This document shows positions 1 to 7,422 of a stretch of 64,000 bases of DNA, one piece after another. Under the pieces are notes generated by a model. It made no database searches, had not been told where the DNA came from, and worked only from the letters and a program-made list of their open reading frames with translations. Where the stretch lies: positions 170,322 to 234,321 of the forward strand of contig NZ_KQ434754.1 of NCBI RefSeq assembly GCF_001270745.1. The letters are read 5' to 3'. This DNA comes from Jiangella muralis. GTDB lineage: Bacteria > Actinomycetota > Actinomycetes > Jiangellales > Jiangellaceae. The translations under genes were made by a program, and so were the position numbers. The first letter of the stretch is position 1. Every line of letters starts with the position of its first letter.

Positions 1-296
1 GCGTGGCAGACCGCCCGCCACCGGCGGGGGTGGTCGCCGGCGTCGCAGTCGGCGTCGGCCCGCTCCACCGCCTCGCCCACCGCGTTGTACGCGTCGATGA
101 TCAGCGCGGTCAGCAGCTCGTCGCGGCTCGGGAAGTAGCGATAGATGGCCGACGAGACCATGCCCAACTCGCGGGCGATGGCACGCAGATTGAGACCACC
201 CGCGCCCTCGGTGCCCAGCTGGCGCCGGGCGATCTCGGCGATCTCCCTGGTCAGCTCGGCGCGGGCGCGCTCACGTGCGGTGCGTCCGGCGTTCAT
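1..296 (-). CDS. TetR-family transcriptional repressor (C-terminal part beyond window edge)
   Basis: The 98 visible codons are the N-terminal half of a TetR-type repressor. Residues about 8-55 make the three-helix DNA-binding domain, with a turn-recognition stretch LRAIARELGMVSSAIYRYF typical of the family. The ATG at 296 is chosen because the helix-turn-helix begins at the usual distance from it. The ligand-binding half lies past the left edge, so the inducer cannot be guessed. The gene is divergent from the epimerase-like gene at 410, and the 113-bp gap holds two palindromes of the size TetR dimers bind. Autoregulation and repression of the neighbour are inferred from that arrangement. Confidence 0.9.
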   Translation of the reverse strand, partial: MNAGRTARERARAELTREIAEIARRQLGTEGAGGLNLRAIARELGMVSSAIYRYFPSRDELLTALIIDAYNAVGEAVERADADCDAGDHPRRWRAVCH

Positions 297-329
297 GGCG
301 CCACCTTAGCAGAGCATCGCACCGAACGG

Positions 330-377
330 AGAGCGATGCTCTTGACAAGCGCACTCCAAACAGAGAGCATTGCTCTC
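330..377 (+). promoter_or_regulatory. Divergent control region: two TetR-type palindromes around a TTGACA box
   Basis: Two palindromes share one design: AGAGCGATGCTCT (330-342) and the perfect GAGAGCATTGCTCTC (363-377). Their centres are 34 bp apart, close to three helical turns. A consensus -35 box TTGACA (342-347) touches the first site, and the second covers the place of the -10, so a bound repressor would block the promoter of the gene at 410. A related half-site, AGAGCATCGC, lies at 311-320. Binding by the adjacent TetR protein is inferred. Confidence 0.65.
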
Positions 378-409
378 GGAACAGAGCGACAGACACTGAG
401 GAGCAGGTC

Positions 410-1336
410 ATGGGCAAGCACGTCATCGTCGGCGCCGGGCAGATCGGCCGGCTGCTGGCCGAGCGCCTCGTCGCCGACGGCCACGAGGTCACCGTCGTCA
501 GCCGGTCCGGGTCGGGTCCCGACGGCGTCACGAAGGTCGCGGCCAGCGCCGCCGACGAGGCCCGGCTGACCCGGGTCACGCGGGGCGCTGACGTCCTCTA
601 CAACTGTGCGAACCCGCAGTACCACCGCTGGACCCAGGACTGGCCGCCGATGGCCGCCGCGATGCTCGGCACCGCGCAGACCACGGGCGCCGTCCTCACG
701 ACGCTGGCCAACCTGTACCCGTACGGCGCGGTCGACGGCCCGATGACCGAGGACCTGCCGCTGACCGGAGGCGGTGTGAAGGGGCAGGTCAGGGCGCGAA
801 TGTGGGCGGACGCGCTGGCGGCGCACGCGGCGGGCCGCATCCGCATGACCGAGTTGCGCGCGTCGGACTACTACGGTCCGGGCGTACGCGACCAGGGCCA
901 CGTCGGCGACCGGTTCCTCCCGCCGCTGCTGGCCGGCAAGCCCGCCACCTACCTGCACGACCCCGGCGTCGTCCGCAGCTGGACCTACGTCCACGACGTC
1001 GCCGCCGCGCTCGCCACGGCCGGCAGCGACGAGCGCGCGTACGGCCGGGCCTGGCACGTCCCGACGGCGGCGCCGTTCAGCGCCCGCCGGCTGGCCGACG
1101 CGGTGGCCTCGATCGCGGGCACGTCGCCGGCGCGGATCCGCCGCCTGCCGTACTGGGCGCAGGACGTCGTGGGGCTGGCCGTGCCGATGCTGCGCGAGCT
1201 CAAGGAGACCCGCTACCAGTTCACTCGGTCGTTCGTCATCGACTCGTCGGCCTTCGAGACGACCTTCGGCCAGCGGCCCACCCCGTTCGACGACGCCGTC
1301 GCCGCCACGGTCAGCTGGTGGCAGGCCCAGCGCTGA
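410..1336 (+). CDS. NAD(P)-dependent epimerase/dehydratase-like short-chain reductase
   Basis: A 308-residue Rossmann-fold protein of the extended SDR (NAD-dependent epimerase/dehydratase) type. It opens with HVIVGAGQIGRLLAERL, a GxGxxG dinucleotide-binding loop at residues about 7-13. ASDYYGPG in the middle resembles the substrate-proximal segment of epimerases, but the classic YxxxK is not obvious, so catalysis is uncertain. The ATG at 410 is preceded by a GAGGAG ribosome site. It is the likely target of the divergent TetR regulator. Its last 26 bp overlap the 3' end of the convergent aldolase gene. The substrate is unknown. Confidence 0.8.
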   Translation: MGKHVIVGAGQIGRLLAERLVADGHEVTVVSRSGSGPDGVTKVAASAADEARLTRVTRGADVLYNCANPQYHRWTQDWPPMAAAMLGTAQTTGAVLTTLANLYPYGAVDGPMTEDLPLTGGGVKGQVRARMWADALAAHAAGRIRMTELRASDYYGPGVRDQGHVGDRFLPPLLAGKPATYLHDPGVVRSWTYVHDVAAALATAGSDERAYGRAWHVPTAAPFSARRLADAVASIAGTSPARIRRLPYWAQDVVGLAVPMLRELKETRYQFTRSFVIDSSAFETTFGQRPTPFDDAVAATVSWWQAQR

Positions 1337-1910
1337 TCGACGACGGCAGCTCGCGGTACGGGAATCCGCGCAGCAGCAGCGCCAGCCGGGCGGCCGACTC
1401 CAGTTCCTCGGCGAGATCGGCCGCCAGGTCGACGTCGGCCGCGGCGACCACGCTGCCGTGGTTGGCCAGCAGCGCCGCGTGGTGGTCGGCGAGCGCGACG
1501 GCGACGCCCTCGGCCAGCGCCGCGCTTCCCGGCGGGGCATACGGCACCAGCGGCAGCGGCCCGAGTCGCGTGGCCTGGTACGGCGTCAGGGTCGGCAGCG
1601 GCTCGTCCAGGCAGGCCACCGCGACGGCATGGACGGAGTGCAGGTGCACGATCGCCCGCGCGTCCGGCCGCACGCGGTACGCGGCCAGGTGCAGCGGGAA
1701 CTCCTTGGACGGCCGTGCGCTGGACAGTGGCTCGCCGGTCAGCGACAGCACCGCCAGGTCGGCGTCGGTCACCCGGCTCAGCGCACTGCCGGTCGGTGTG
1801 ACGAACACCTGCTCGCCCACCCGGACGCTGACGTTGCCGGACCCGCCCGGCGACAACCCCAGCGCTGCCAGCCGGCGACACCCCGCGACCAGCGCGTCGA
1901 CCTCGATCAC
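1311..1910 (-). CDS. otnC: Class II aldolase/adducin-type decarboxylase, OtnC-like
   Basis: A 199-residue class II aldolase fold (L-fuculose-phosphate aldolase/adducin family). Family signatures are SGNVSVR near residue 24, the phosphate/catalytic region SKEFPLHLAAYR, the zinc-binding HLHSVHAVAVA and the third metal ligand in LLANHGSV. In characterised pathways the OtnC branch decarboxylates 3-oxo-tetronate 4-phosphate to dihydroxyacetone phosphate. The gene directly follows an OtnK-type kinase, which supports that role over fuculose aldolase. It starts with GTG at 1910, overlapping the kinase stop by four bases (GTGA), so it is the last gene of a translationally coupled trio. Confidence 0.8.
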   Translation of the reverse strand: MIEVDALVAGCRRLAALGLSPGGSGNVSVRVGEQVFVTPTGSALSRVTDADLAVLSLTGEPLSSARPSKEFPLHLAAYRVRPDARAIVHLHSVHAVAVACLDEPLPTLTPYQATRLGPLPLVPYAPPGSAALAEGVAVALADHHAALLANHGSVVAAADVDLAADLAEELESAARLALLLRGFPYRELPSSISAGPATS

Positions 1911-3445
1911 GGTCCCACCTCCCAGGCGGTCGTGAACAAGTCGGGCGGCCCGAAGTTGCCCGACTTCAGCAGTAGCGCCACAGGCCGCGGCCCGGCGCTG
2001 ACGGTCCACGGCACGCCCGGCGCGACTTGCGCGCCGATGCGCACCTGCCTGATCCCGAGCGCCTCGGTCACCGCGCCGGACGTCTCCCCGCCGGCGACGA
2101 TGAACCGGCGCACGCCCGCGTCGGCGAGCGCGCGGGCGACCTCGGCGAGGGCCCGCTCGGCCAGCGCCGCGGCTCGGTCCCGGCCGTGTCGCTCCTGGAC
2201 GGCGCGTAGTTCCTCGGGTGGCAGCGAGGTGGTGACGACGACCGGGCCGTTGTGGACCGCCGCCAATGCGGCATCGATGGCGATCGTGACGGCGCGGGCG
2301 GTGGCGGCCGTACGGTTGTCGACGGCGTGGGTGGCGGCTGTGCGGTGGTCGACGGCGTGGGCTGGGGCGCCTGTGGCTGGGTCGTCGCCGGGGTGTGCGG
2401 CCGGGTCGGCGGCGAGGTCGTCGACGGCGATCCGGATCACCGGTCCGTCGAACGCGGCGATCTGCTCTCGGGTCCGCCTCGAGCAACTGCCCGCCAGCAC
2501 GACGCGGCCACCCGGTCGCTGGGACGTCGCGGCGGCGGAGTGTGTCGGTGCCCGCCCGTAGGGTGGGCCTCCCACCCGGCCGGGCGGGGTGTCACTGTCG
2601 CCGAAACGGACGTCGAGGGTATCGACGTCCCCGAAGCCCACGTCGCCGGAACGGGAATCGCCGAAGCTCACGTCGCGGGAACGGACATCGCCGGAACGGG
2701 TGTCGCCGAAGCTGACGTCGCCGGCCGGATGGCCAGGCACCGTCTCGGGCGGCGGCGCCGATCCGGCCCACTGCCGCGCCAGTGCGGCGGCCAGGCCGGA
2801 GGCGCCGCCGAGGAGGTCGGAGCCGTCGGTGAGGGCGGCGGCGTGCCGGTCGAGGTCGGCGTCGGTGAGGGCGTCCAGCAGCACGTGCTCGGCGGTCTCG
2901 GACACCGCCACCCCCGCCGCGGGCCAGCGCACGAGCCCGACCGACCGCGGCGTCTGGGCCGAGAGCAGCCGGACGAGGTCGGCGTCGGTCATCGGGGTCA
3001 GGGGATGGTCGCGCAGCGGCGACTCCGACAGCAGCCGCCCGTCGACGAAGAGGTGGCCCTGGTAGACGGTCCGGCCGACGGCGGGCGTGGCGGGCGTTCC
3101 GACGGATCGGCCACCGACCAAGCCGGCCAGCGCGTCGGCGACCGGCCCGATGTTCCCGGCAGCCGTCGAATCGAACGTCGAGCAGTACTTCTGGTACAGC
3201 CGCCGCGCCCCATGCGCCAGCAGCCAGCGCCCGGCCGCCACCGACTCCGCGACGGCGGACGCCACCGGCGCCGTCCGGGTCCGCAGCGCGACGACGACGC
3301 ACGCGGTGCCGTCCGGGGGCACGTCCGACGGCGACGGCGGGCCGAACAGCACCGACGCGGGCAGGCCGGCCGCCGTCACGACGCCGGCGAGGTCGCAGGC
3401 GCCGGTCACGTCGTCGGCGACGACGCCGAGCCGCAGCACCGTCAC
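1907..3445 (-). CDS. otnK: Four-carbon acid sugar kinase (OtnK/DUF1537-type) with a repeat-filled linker insertion
   Basis: A 512-residue OtnK-type kinase, which phosphorylates 3-oxo-tetronates or related sugar acids. The N-terminal domain carries VVADDVTGACDLAG (residues about 8-21) and QKYCSTFDST (about 84-93); the C-terminal domain has VVLAGSCS, TTSLPPEE and the nucleotide-binding IVAGGETSGAV. Family members are usually near 400-440 residues. The extra length sits between the two domains: residues about 240-285 are nine pentapeptide repeats of pattern D-x-x-x-G, and about 286-301 are encoded by a dispersed palindromic repeat. A second small duplication, AVDHRTAATH/AVDNRTAAT, lies near residues 358-378. 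All conserved motifs remain, so it is probably active. It is coupled to deoR (GTGA) upstream and otnC (GTGA) downstream. Confidence 0.85.
   Translation of the reverse strand: MTVLRLGVVADDVTGACDLAGVVTAAGLPASVLFGPPSPSDVPPDGTACVVVALRTRTAPVASAVAESVAAGRWLLAHGARRLYQKYCSTFDSTAAGNIGPVADALAGLVGGRSVGTPATPAVGRTVYQGHLFVDGRLLSESPLRDHPLTPMTDADLVRLLSAQTPRSVGLVRWPAAGVAVSETAEHVLLDALTDADLDRHAAALTDGSDLLGGASGLAAALARQWAGSAPPPETVPGHPAGDVSFGDTRSGDVRSRDVSFGDSRSGDVGFGDVDTLDVRFGDSDTPPGRVGGPPYGRAPTHSAAATSQRPGGRVVLAGSCSRRTREQIAAFDGPVIRIAVDDLAADPAAHPGDDPATGAPAHAVDHRTAATHAVDNRTAATARAVTIAIDAALAAVHNGPVVVTTSLPPEELRAVQERHGRDRAAALAERALAEVARALADAGVRRFIVAGGETSGAVTEALGIRQVRIGAQVAPGVPWTVSAGPRPVALLLKSGNFGPPDLFTTAWEVGP
2543..2590 (+). 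repeat. Dispersed palindromic repeat, copy 1 (inside otnK)
   Basis: The sequence reads TGTCGGTGCCCGCCCGTAGG, then GTGGG, a short spacer, CCCACCC, and GGCCGGGCGGGG. It folds into a hairpin pairing CCCGCCCG with CGGGCGGG and GGGTGGG with CCCACCC. The same element occurs at 21253-21302 (opposite strand) and 61021-61070. Here it lies inside the otnK reading frame and is translated as GRVGGPPYGRAPTHS. Confidence 0.8.
2591..2730 (-). repeat. 15-bp tandem repeat encoding nine D-x-x-x-G pentapeptides in otnK
   Basis: Read on the minus strand, about nine degenerate 15-bp units encode DVSFG, DTRSG, DVRSR, DVSFG, DSRSG, DVGFG, DVDTL, DVRFG and DSDTP. Units 1 and 4 are identical in peptide. The array abuts palindromic repeat copy 1, so the linker looks like one composite insertion. 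It is not the A(D/N)Lxx pentapeptide-repeat fold. Confidence 0.75.
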
Positions 3446-4188
3446 GCCTGGATCACCCGGAGCCCGGCCGCCCGCACCGCGGCGACGTCGGCGGACGCGT
3501 CGGTGACCAGCGTCGACACGGTGTCCAGGAGCGCGAACCGGATCGGCGCCCGCGCCGCCAGCTTGGACCCGTCGGCCGCCACGACGACCGACCGCGCCGC
3601 CGCGGCCAGCGCGCGCTTCGTCTCCGCGTCGTACGGGTCGGCGCAGAACACGCCGGACGGCCCGACGGCGGTCGCCGACAGCACGGCGAGGTCCACCACG
3701 ATGTCCGACAGTGCAGCACGCACCGCCGGCCCGCCGAACGACCGCGTCGCCGGGTTGAACACCCCGCCGAGCCCGATCAGCCGCAGGTCCGGACGCGCCG
3801 CGCACGCCGTCACGACCGGCACGGAATGGGTGACGACGGTGAGCCCGGCGGGCAGCAGCTCGGCCAGCCGGGCGACCGTCGTCCCGGAGTCCAGCGCCAC
3901 CGTCGCACCCGGCGGCAGCAGGTCCGCCGCCGCCCTGGCCACCGCGGCCTTCCCGGCGGCAAAGCGGTCCGTGCGCAGCTCGAACGGCACGCCGTCGCCG
4001 TCGGGCAGCCGCGCGCCGCCGGTGACCCGCACCGCGACCCCGTCGACCTCCAGTTGCCGCAGGTCGCGCCGGATCGTCATCTCCGACACGTCCAGCTCGG
4101 CCGCCGCGTGGGCCGCGGACAGGTAGCCGGCCGCCCGCAGCCGCCTCAGCAGCTCGTCGCGCCGGCGCGGCGCGTCGGTGTAGCGCAC
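3442..4188 (-). CDS. DeoR-family sugar-phosphate-responsive repressor
   Basis: A 248-residue DeoR-family regulator. The N-terminal winged helix-turn-helix reads AHAAAELDVSEMTIRRDLRQ, the family hallmark. The sensor domain has ALDSGTTVARLAELL (phosphosugar-binding loop), LIGLGGVFNP and VVVAADGSKL. The same frame is open to a TTG at 4224, but that TTG is part of TTGACA, a likely -35 box, so the GTG at 4188 is preferred. The gene overlaps the kinase gene by GTGA. It probably represses both its own operon and the divergent aldolase operon, with a phosphorylated intermediate of the pathway as inducer (inference from family). Confidence 0.85.
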   Translation of the reverse strand: MRYTDAPRRRDELLRRLRAAGYLSAAHAAAELDVSEMTIRRDLRQLEVDGVAVRVTGGARLPDGDGVPFELRTDRFAAGKAAVARAAADLLPPGATVALDSGTTVARLAELLPAGLTVVTHSVPVVTACAARPDLRLIGLGGVFNPATRSFGGPAVRAALSDIVVDLAVLSATAVGPSGVFCADPYDAETKRALAAAARSVVVAADGSKLAARAPIRFALLDTVSTLVTDASADVAAVRAAGLRVIQA

Positions 4189-4219
4189 GCCTCCAGCCAA
4201 CCGGTCCAGAACCGAGAAT

Positions 4220-4268
4220 GTCAAGAAGCCAACATTTCTTGACGAGTTTGTTCGACTCCGAACAGACT
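4220..4268. promoter_or_regulatory. Divergent promoters with -35 boxes built into a DeoR-type inverted repeat
   Basis: An 8-bp perfect inverted repeat, GTCAAGAA (4220-4227) and TTCTTGAC (4236-4243), spans the gap between deoR and the aldolase gene. Each arm contains a -35 box: TTGACA reading leftwards (4224-4219) and TTGACG reading rightwards (4239-4244). For the rightward promoter an 18-bp spacer leads to CAGACT (4263-4268). Transcription would then start about at the ATG at 4275, giving a leaderless mRNA. One repressor dimer here could close both promoters. Confidence 0.6.
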
Positions 4269-4274
4269 CGACCC

Positions 4275-5159
4275 ATGACCGAACCTACTCTCGACGCGCT
4301 GGCGCGGCCCGGCGGCGGCCTCGCGATGGTCGCGATGGATCAGCGCGAGAGCCTGCGCACGATGTTCGACGACGCGGGCGCCGGGCGACCGCCGGACGAC
4401 GTGCTGACGGCGTTCAAGCTCGCGGTCGCCCGCGAGCTCGGCCCACTGGCGTCGGGCTTCCTGATCGACCGCCACTACGGCTTCGACCAGGTTCGGCGGG
4501 ACCGGCTGCTGCCGGAGAGCTGCGGGCTGATCCTCGCCGTCGATGCCCTGACGCAGGAGGACGGTGGGCCAGTTGAGGAGACCGCGCTCGACCCCGCGTT
4601 CGTCGCCGAGGGCAGCGATCTGGACGGCGTCGCGGCCGTGAAGCTGCTGGTCATCTGGCGCCGGGACGAGCTGCGTGAGCGGCGCGTCGAGCTGGCACTC
4701 GAGTTCGTCGAGCAGGCCCGGAAGCGAGGCGTGCTGTCCGTGCTGGAGCCGGTCGTACGGGCCACCCCGGACGAGCTCGGCCGCGGCACGTGGGACCTGA
4801 ACCCGGCGATCGCCGAGGCCGCCCGCGAACTGTCGCCGCTCGGTCCCAGCCTGTACAAGGCACAGGTGCCGAGCGCCGGTGAGGGCGATCCGGCCGCGCT
4901 GCTGGACGCCTGCCGGGCGCTCGACGACGCCGTCACCGGGCCGTGGGTGGTGCTGTCGCAGGGCGTGCGGCAGGACCGCTTCCCGGCAGCGGTCGAGGCG
5001 GCCTGCCGGGCCGGCGCGTCCGGGTTCCTGGCCGGCCGGGCGCTGTGGAGCGACGTGGTCGGCGGCCCGCTGACGGAGCTGGCGGCGCGCTCGGCGCCCC
5101 GGCTGCGGCGGCTCACCGAGATCGTCGACGAGCACGCGACGCCGTGGTGGACGACGTGA
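4275..5159 (+). CDS. Class I aldolase of the LacD/YihT (tagatose-bisphosphate / sulfofructose-phosphate aldolase) family
   Basis: A 294-residue TIM-barrel class I aldolase. The N-terminal GGLAMVAMDQRESLRTMF matches the family signature MAMDQRxSLxxM. The Schiff-base lysine is likely in SLYKAQVP, where LacD and YihT have a lysine followed by a short beta strand, and VVLSQGV and GFLAGRALW complete the phosphate-binding end. The exact ketose phosphate cannot be told from sequence; tagatose bisphosphate, sulfofructose phosphate or a sugar-acid derived ketose are all possible. No usable ribosome site precedes the ATG, which fits the predicted leaderless transcript. The next gene overlaps its stop (GTGA). 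Confidence 0.8.
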   Translation: MTEPTLDALARPGGGLAMVAMDQRESLRTMFDDAGAGRPPDDVLTAFKLAVARELGPLASGFLIDRHYGFDQVRRDRLLPESCGLILAVDALTQEDGGPVEETALDPAFVAEGSDLDGVAAVKLLVIWRRDELRERRVELALEFVEQARKRGVLSVLEPVVRATPDELGRGTWDLNPAIAEAARELSPLGPSLYKAQVPSAGEGDPAALLDACRALDDAVTGPWVVLSQGVRQDRFPAAVEAACRAGASGFLAGRALWSDVVGGPLTELAARSAPRLRRLTEIVDEHATPWWTT

Positions 5160-5779
5160 CGCGGCTCGGGCTGGTGCACACCGTCCCGGCGCTCGCGGCG
5201 ACGTTCGACGACCTCGTGACGGACGCGGCGCCGGCGGACGTCGAAGCGATCCACGTCGTCGACCCTTGGCTGCTCCGGACGGCGCTGGCCAGTGGCGTCG
5301 GACCCGAGGTCGTCGACCGGCTCGCCGCGCACGTCGCCCACCTGCGTGGCCGTGGTGTCGCCGGCGTCCTCGTGACCTGCTCGACGCTGGGCGAGGCGAC
5401 CGAGCAGGTGCCGGAGCCGGACCTCCCGGTGCTGCGGGTCGACCAGGGGATGGCCGACCGCGCCATCGAGCTGGCCGGCGACGGCGGCCGGGTGGCCGTC
5501 CTCGCGACGGTCGCGTCGACGCTCGGCCCGACGGAGCGGCTGCTGCACCGCAGCGCGCGGCAGGCCGGCCGCGCCGTCACCGTCGAGGCGGAGCTGATCG
5601 ACGGGACGGGGACCACCGAGGCGGCGATCCGACGGTGGGATGGGCGCGTCGACGTCGTCGTCCTGGCGCAGGCGTCGATGGCCGCCGCTGCTGGCCGTGC
5701 GGGCAGCACGGCGACGCCCGTGCTCAGCTCGCCCGAGCTGGCCACGCGGCGTCTCGTCGAGCTCGTCACACGGGTCTGA
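5156..5779 (+). CDS. Asp/Glu/hydantoin-racemase superfamily protein
   Basis: A 207-residue protein with the two-lobed Asp/Glu racemase fold. The first catalytic-cysteine segment is present (GVLVTCSTLGEA, near residue 77). The place where racemases carry the second cysteine reads VVVLAQASMAAAA, with alanine, as in single-cysteine members such as decarboxylases and isomerases. True two-base racemization is therefore unlikely. The GTG start overlaps the aldolase stop by four bases, so the two are translationally coupled and probably serve one pathway, perhaps isomerising or decarboxylating the acid that feeds the kinase/aldolase steps (inference). Confidence 0.7.
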   Translation: MTRLGLVHTVPALAATFDDLVTDAAPADVEAIHVVDPWLLRTALASGVGPEVVDRLAAHVAHLRGRGVAGVLVTCSTLGEATEQVPEPDLPVLRVDQGMADRAIELAGDGGRVAVLATVASTLGPTERLLHRSARQAGRAVTVEAELIDGTGTTEAAIRRWDGRVDVVVLAQASMAAAAGRAGSTATPVLSSPELATRRLVELVTRV

Positions 5780-5823
5780 CCTGCGGAGGAACCGCGCGTT
5801 TCCGTTTCGTTAGGCCAGAGCCG

Positions 5824-5872
5824 TTGACGGCGTGGGAGAGTGTGGGTACGTTCTCACATGGCAACGATGCCA
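5824..5872 (+). promoter_or_regulatory. Promoter of the ABC/glycosidase operon with two LacI-type operators
   Basis: A -35 box TTGACG (5824-5829) is followed after 17 bp by a -10 TACGTT (5847-5852). Two 14-bp LacI-type sites with a central CG lie on and just after the -10: TGGGTACGTTCTCA (5843-5856) and TGGCAACGATGCCA (5859-5872), centres 16 bp apart. They match the sites at 18273 and 21400/21457. The leader to the ATG at 6015 is about 155 bp and no gene was seen in it. Confidence 0.75.
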
Positions 5873-6014
5873 CATTGGGCGCGGAGCCAGCCGTACCCCG
5901 GCCTCGGGCCGGAACGGCGCGTACTTGCGGACAACGCGACGCTCCTTCCCGGACGTCGCTGCAGACGTTCGGGCGCCGCTTGCCGGCGCCTCCCTCTGGA
6001 GTGGAGGACGGTCC

Positions 6015-7418
6015 ATGAAGACAGCAGCCGTCAGGTGGAGCGCACTGGCGCTGACGGCCGGCCTGGTGTTCGCCGGGTGCGCTCAGGGCACCAGCGATTC
6101 GTCCGACGACGAGACCGGTGGCGGCACCACGTTCGACCCCGAAGCGGAACTGAGCGGTGAGCTCGACGTCATGGGGTTCGGCGCCGGCGACGAGATCGGC
6201 CAGACCCGGGTCGACCTGGCCGGCGCGGCCATCGCTCCGGCGACGGTCAAGCTGATCGAGGGCGACCTCGACATCCAGCAGTTCCTGTCGGCCATCGCCA
6301 GCGGCGAGCCGCCGGAACTGGTCTACGCGAACCGCGACCAGATCGGCACGTTCGCCTCGCGCGGCGCGATCATCCCGCTGGACGAGTGCATCGACGGCGA
6401 GGGCATCGACACCTCGATGTACCTGGAGCCGGCGCTGAACCAGGTGAGCTTCGACGGCAGCGTCTACGGCATCCCGGAGTTCAACTCCGTCCAGATCACC
6501 CAGGCCAACGCCGATCTGCTGGCCGCCGCCGGGCTCACGCTCGACGACGTCAACGGCTCGGACTGGGATGCGATCACCGCCGCCAACCAGGCGATGTACG
6601 TCGGCAGCGGCGGCTCCCTCTCCGTCATCGGCTACGACAGCAAGCTGCCGGAGTTCCTGCCGCTGTGGGCCAAGGCCAACGGCGCCGACCTGCTTTCCGA
6701 AGACGGCCGGACGGCGCAGCTGGACGACCCGAAGGTGGTCGAGGCGCTGGAGTGGGCCGTCGGCATCTACAACGACCAGGGCGGCTTCGGCACGGTGAAG
6801 GCGTACCGCGACTCCGCCGACTTCTTCGGCGCGGGCAACCAGTTCGCCACCAACGTGCTCGGTGCGATGCCGATGGAGCAGTGGTACGTCAACGTGCTCA
6901 ACGACGTCTCGCCGGACGCGCCGATGGCCTTCGACACCGTCCGCGACCGCGAGGGCGAGCCGCTGGCGTACGCGTCCGGCTCGGCGTGGGCGATCCCGAA
7001 GGGCAGCGAGAACCCCGAGGCGGCCTGCCGGTTCATCAAGACGATGACCGAGACCGACAGCTGGATCGCCGCCGCACAGGCCCGCGTCGACCTGCGCGAG
7101 GCCGAGGGCAAGCCGTTCACCGGCCTGCTCACCGGCAACGCCGAGGCGGACCAGCAGATCCAGGACCAGTTCGTCACGCCCAGCGGCGACGCCAAGTGGG
7201 ACGCGGCGGTCCAGGCCACCTACGAGGCCAACGACCACACGTTCACGCTGCCGGCCAACCCGGCTGACGCGGAGTTCAAGACTGCCTGGCAGGACGGCGT
7301 CAACCGCGTCCTCAACGGGCAGCAGGAGCCCGCGGACGCCCTGGCCCAGGCCCAGGAGGAGGCACAGGCGGCGCTGGACGAGGCGTGGTCGACCTGGGAC
7401 GAGCGGGAAGAGGGCTGA
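6015..7418 (+). CDS. ABC sugar transporter, extracellular substrate-binding lipoprotein
   Basis: A 467-residue family 1 solute-binding protein. Residues 1-22 are a lipoprotein signal peptide ending in VFAGC, so the mature protein is tethered at Cys22. A flexible Ser/Asp/Gly-rich stretch follows before the two-lobed fold. Motifs such as GSAWAIPKGSENPEAACRFI near the C-terminal half are typical of oligosaccharide-binding members. The ATG has a GGAGG site seven bases upstream. It is first of a seven-gene operon with two permeases and glycoside hydrolases. No ATPase gene lies in the operon; a shared MsiK-type ATPase elsewhere in the chromosome is usual in actinomycetes (inference). Confidence 0.92.
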   Translation: MKTAAVRWSALALTAGLVFAGCAQGTSDSSDDETGGGTTFDPEAELSGELDVMGFGAGDEIGQTRVDLAGAAIAPATVKLIEGDLDIQQFLSAIASGEPPELVYANRDQIGTFASRGAIIPLDECIDGEGIDTSMYLEPALNQVSFDGSVYGIPEFNSVQITQANADLLAAAGLTLDDVNGSDWDAITAANQAMYVGSGGSLSVIGYDSKLPEFLPLWAKANGADLLSEDGRTAQLDDPKVVEALEWAVGIYNDQGGFGTVKAYRDSADFFGAGNQFATNVLGAMPMEQWYVNVLNDVSPDAPMAFDTVRDREGEPLAYASGSAWAIPKGSENPEAACRFIKTMTETDSWIAAAQARVDLREAEGKPFTGLLTGNAEADQQIQDQFVTPSGDAKWDAAVQATYEANDHTFTLPANPADAEFKTAWQDGVNRVLNGQQEPADALAQAQEEAQAALDEAWSTWDEREEG

Positions 7419-7422
7419 CGCC

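Noticed and set aside
3442-4224. Longer deoR frame with TTG start at 4224
   Set aside because: The TTG is the first half of TTGACA, a -35 box in an inverted repeat, and has no ribosome site; GTG at 4188 gives normal DeoR length.
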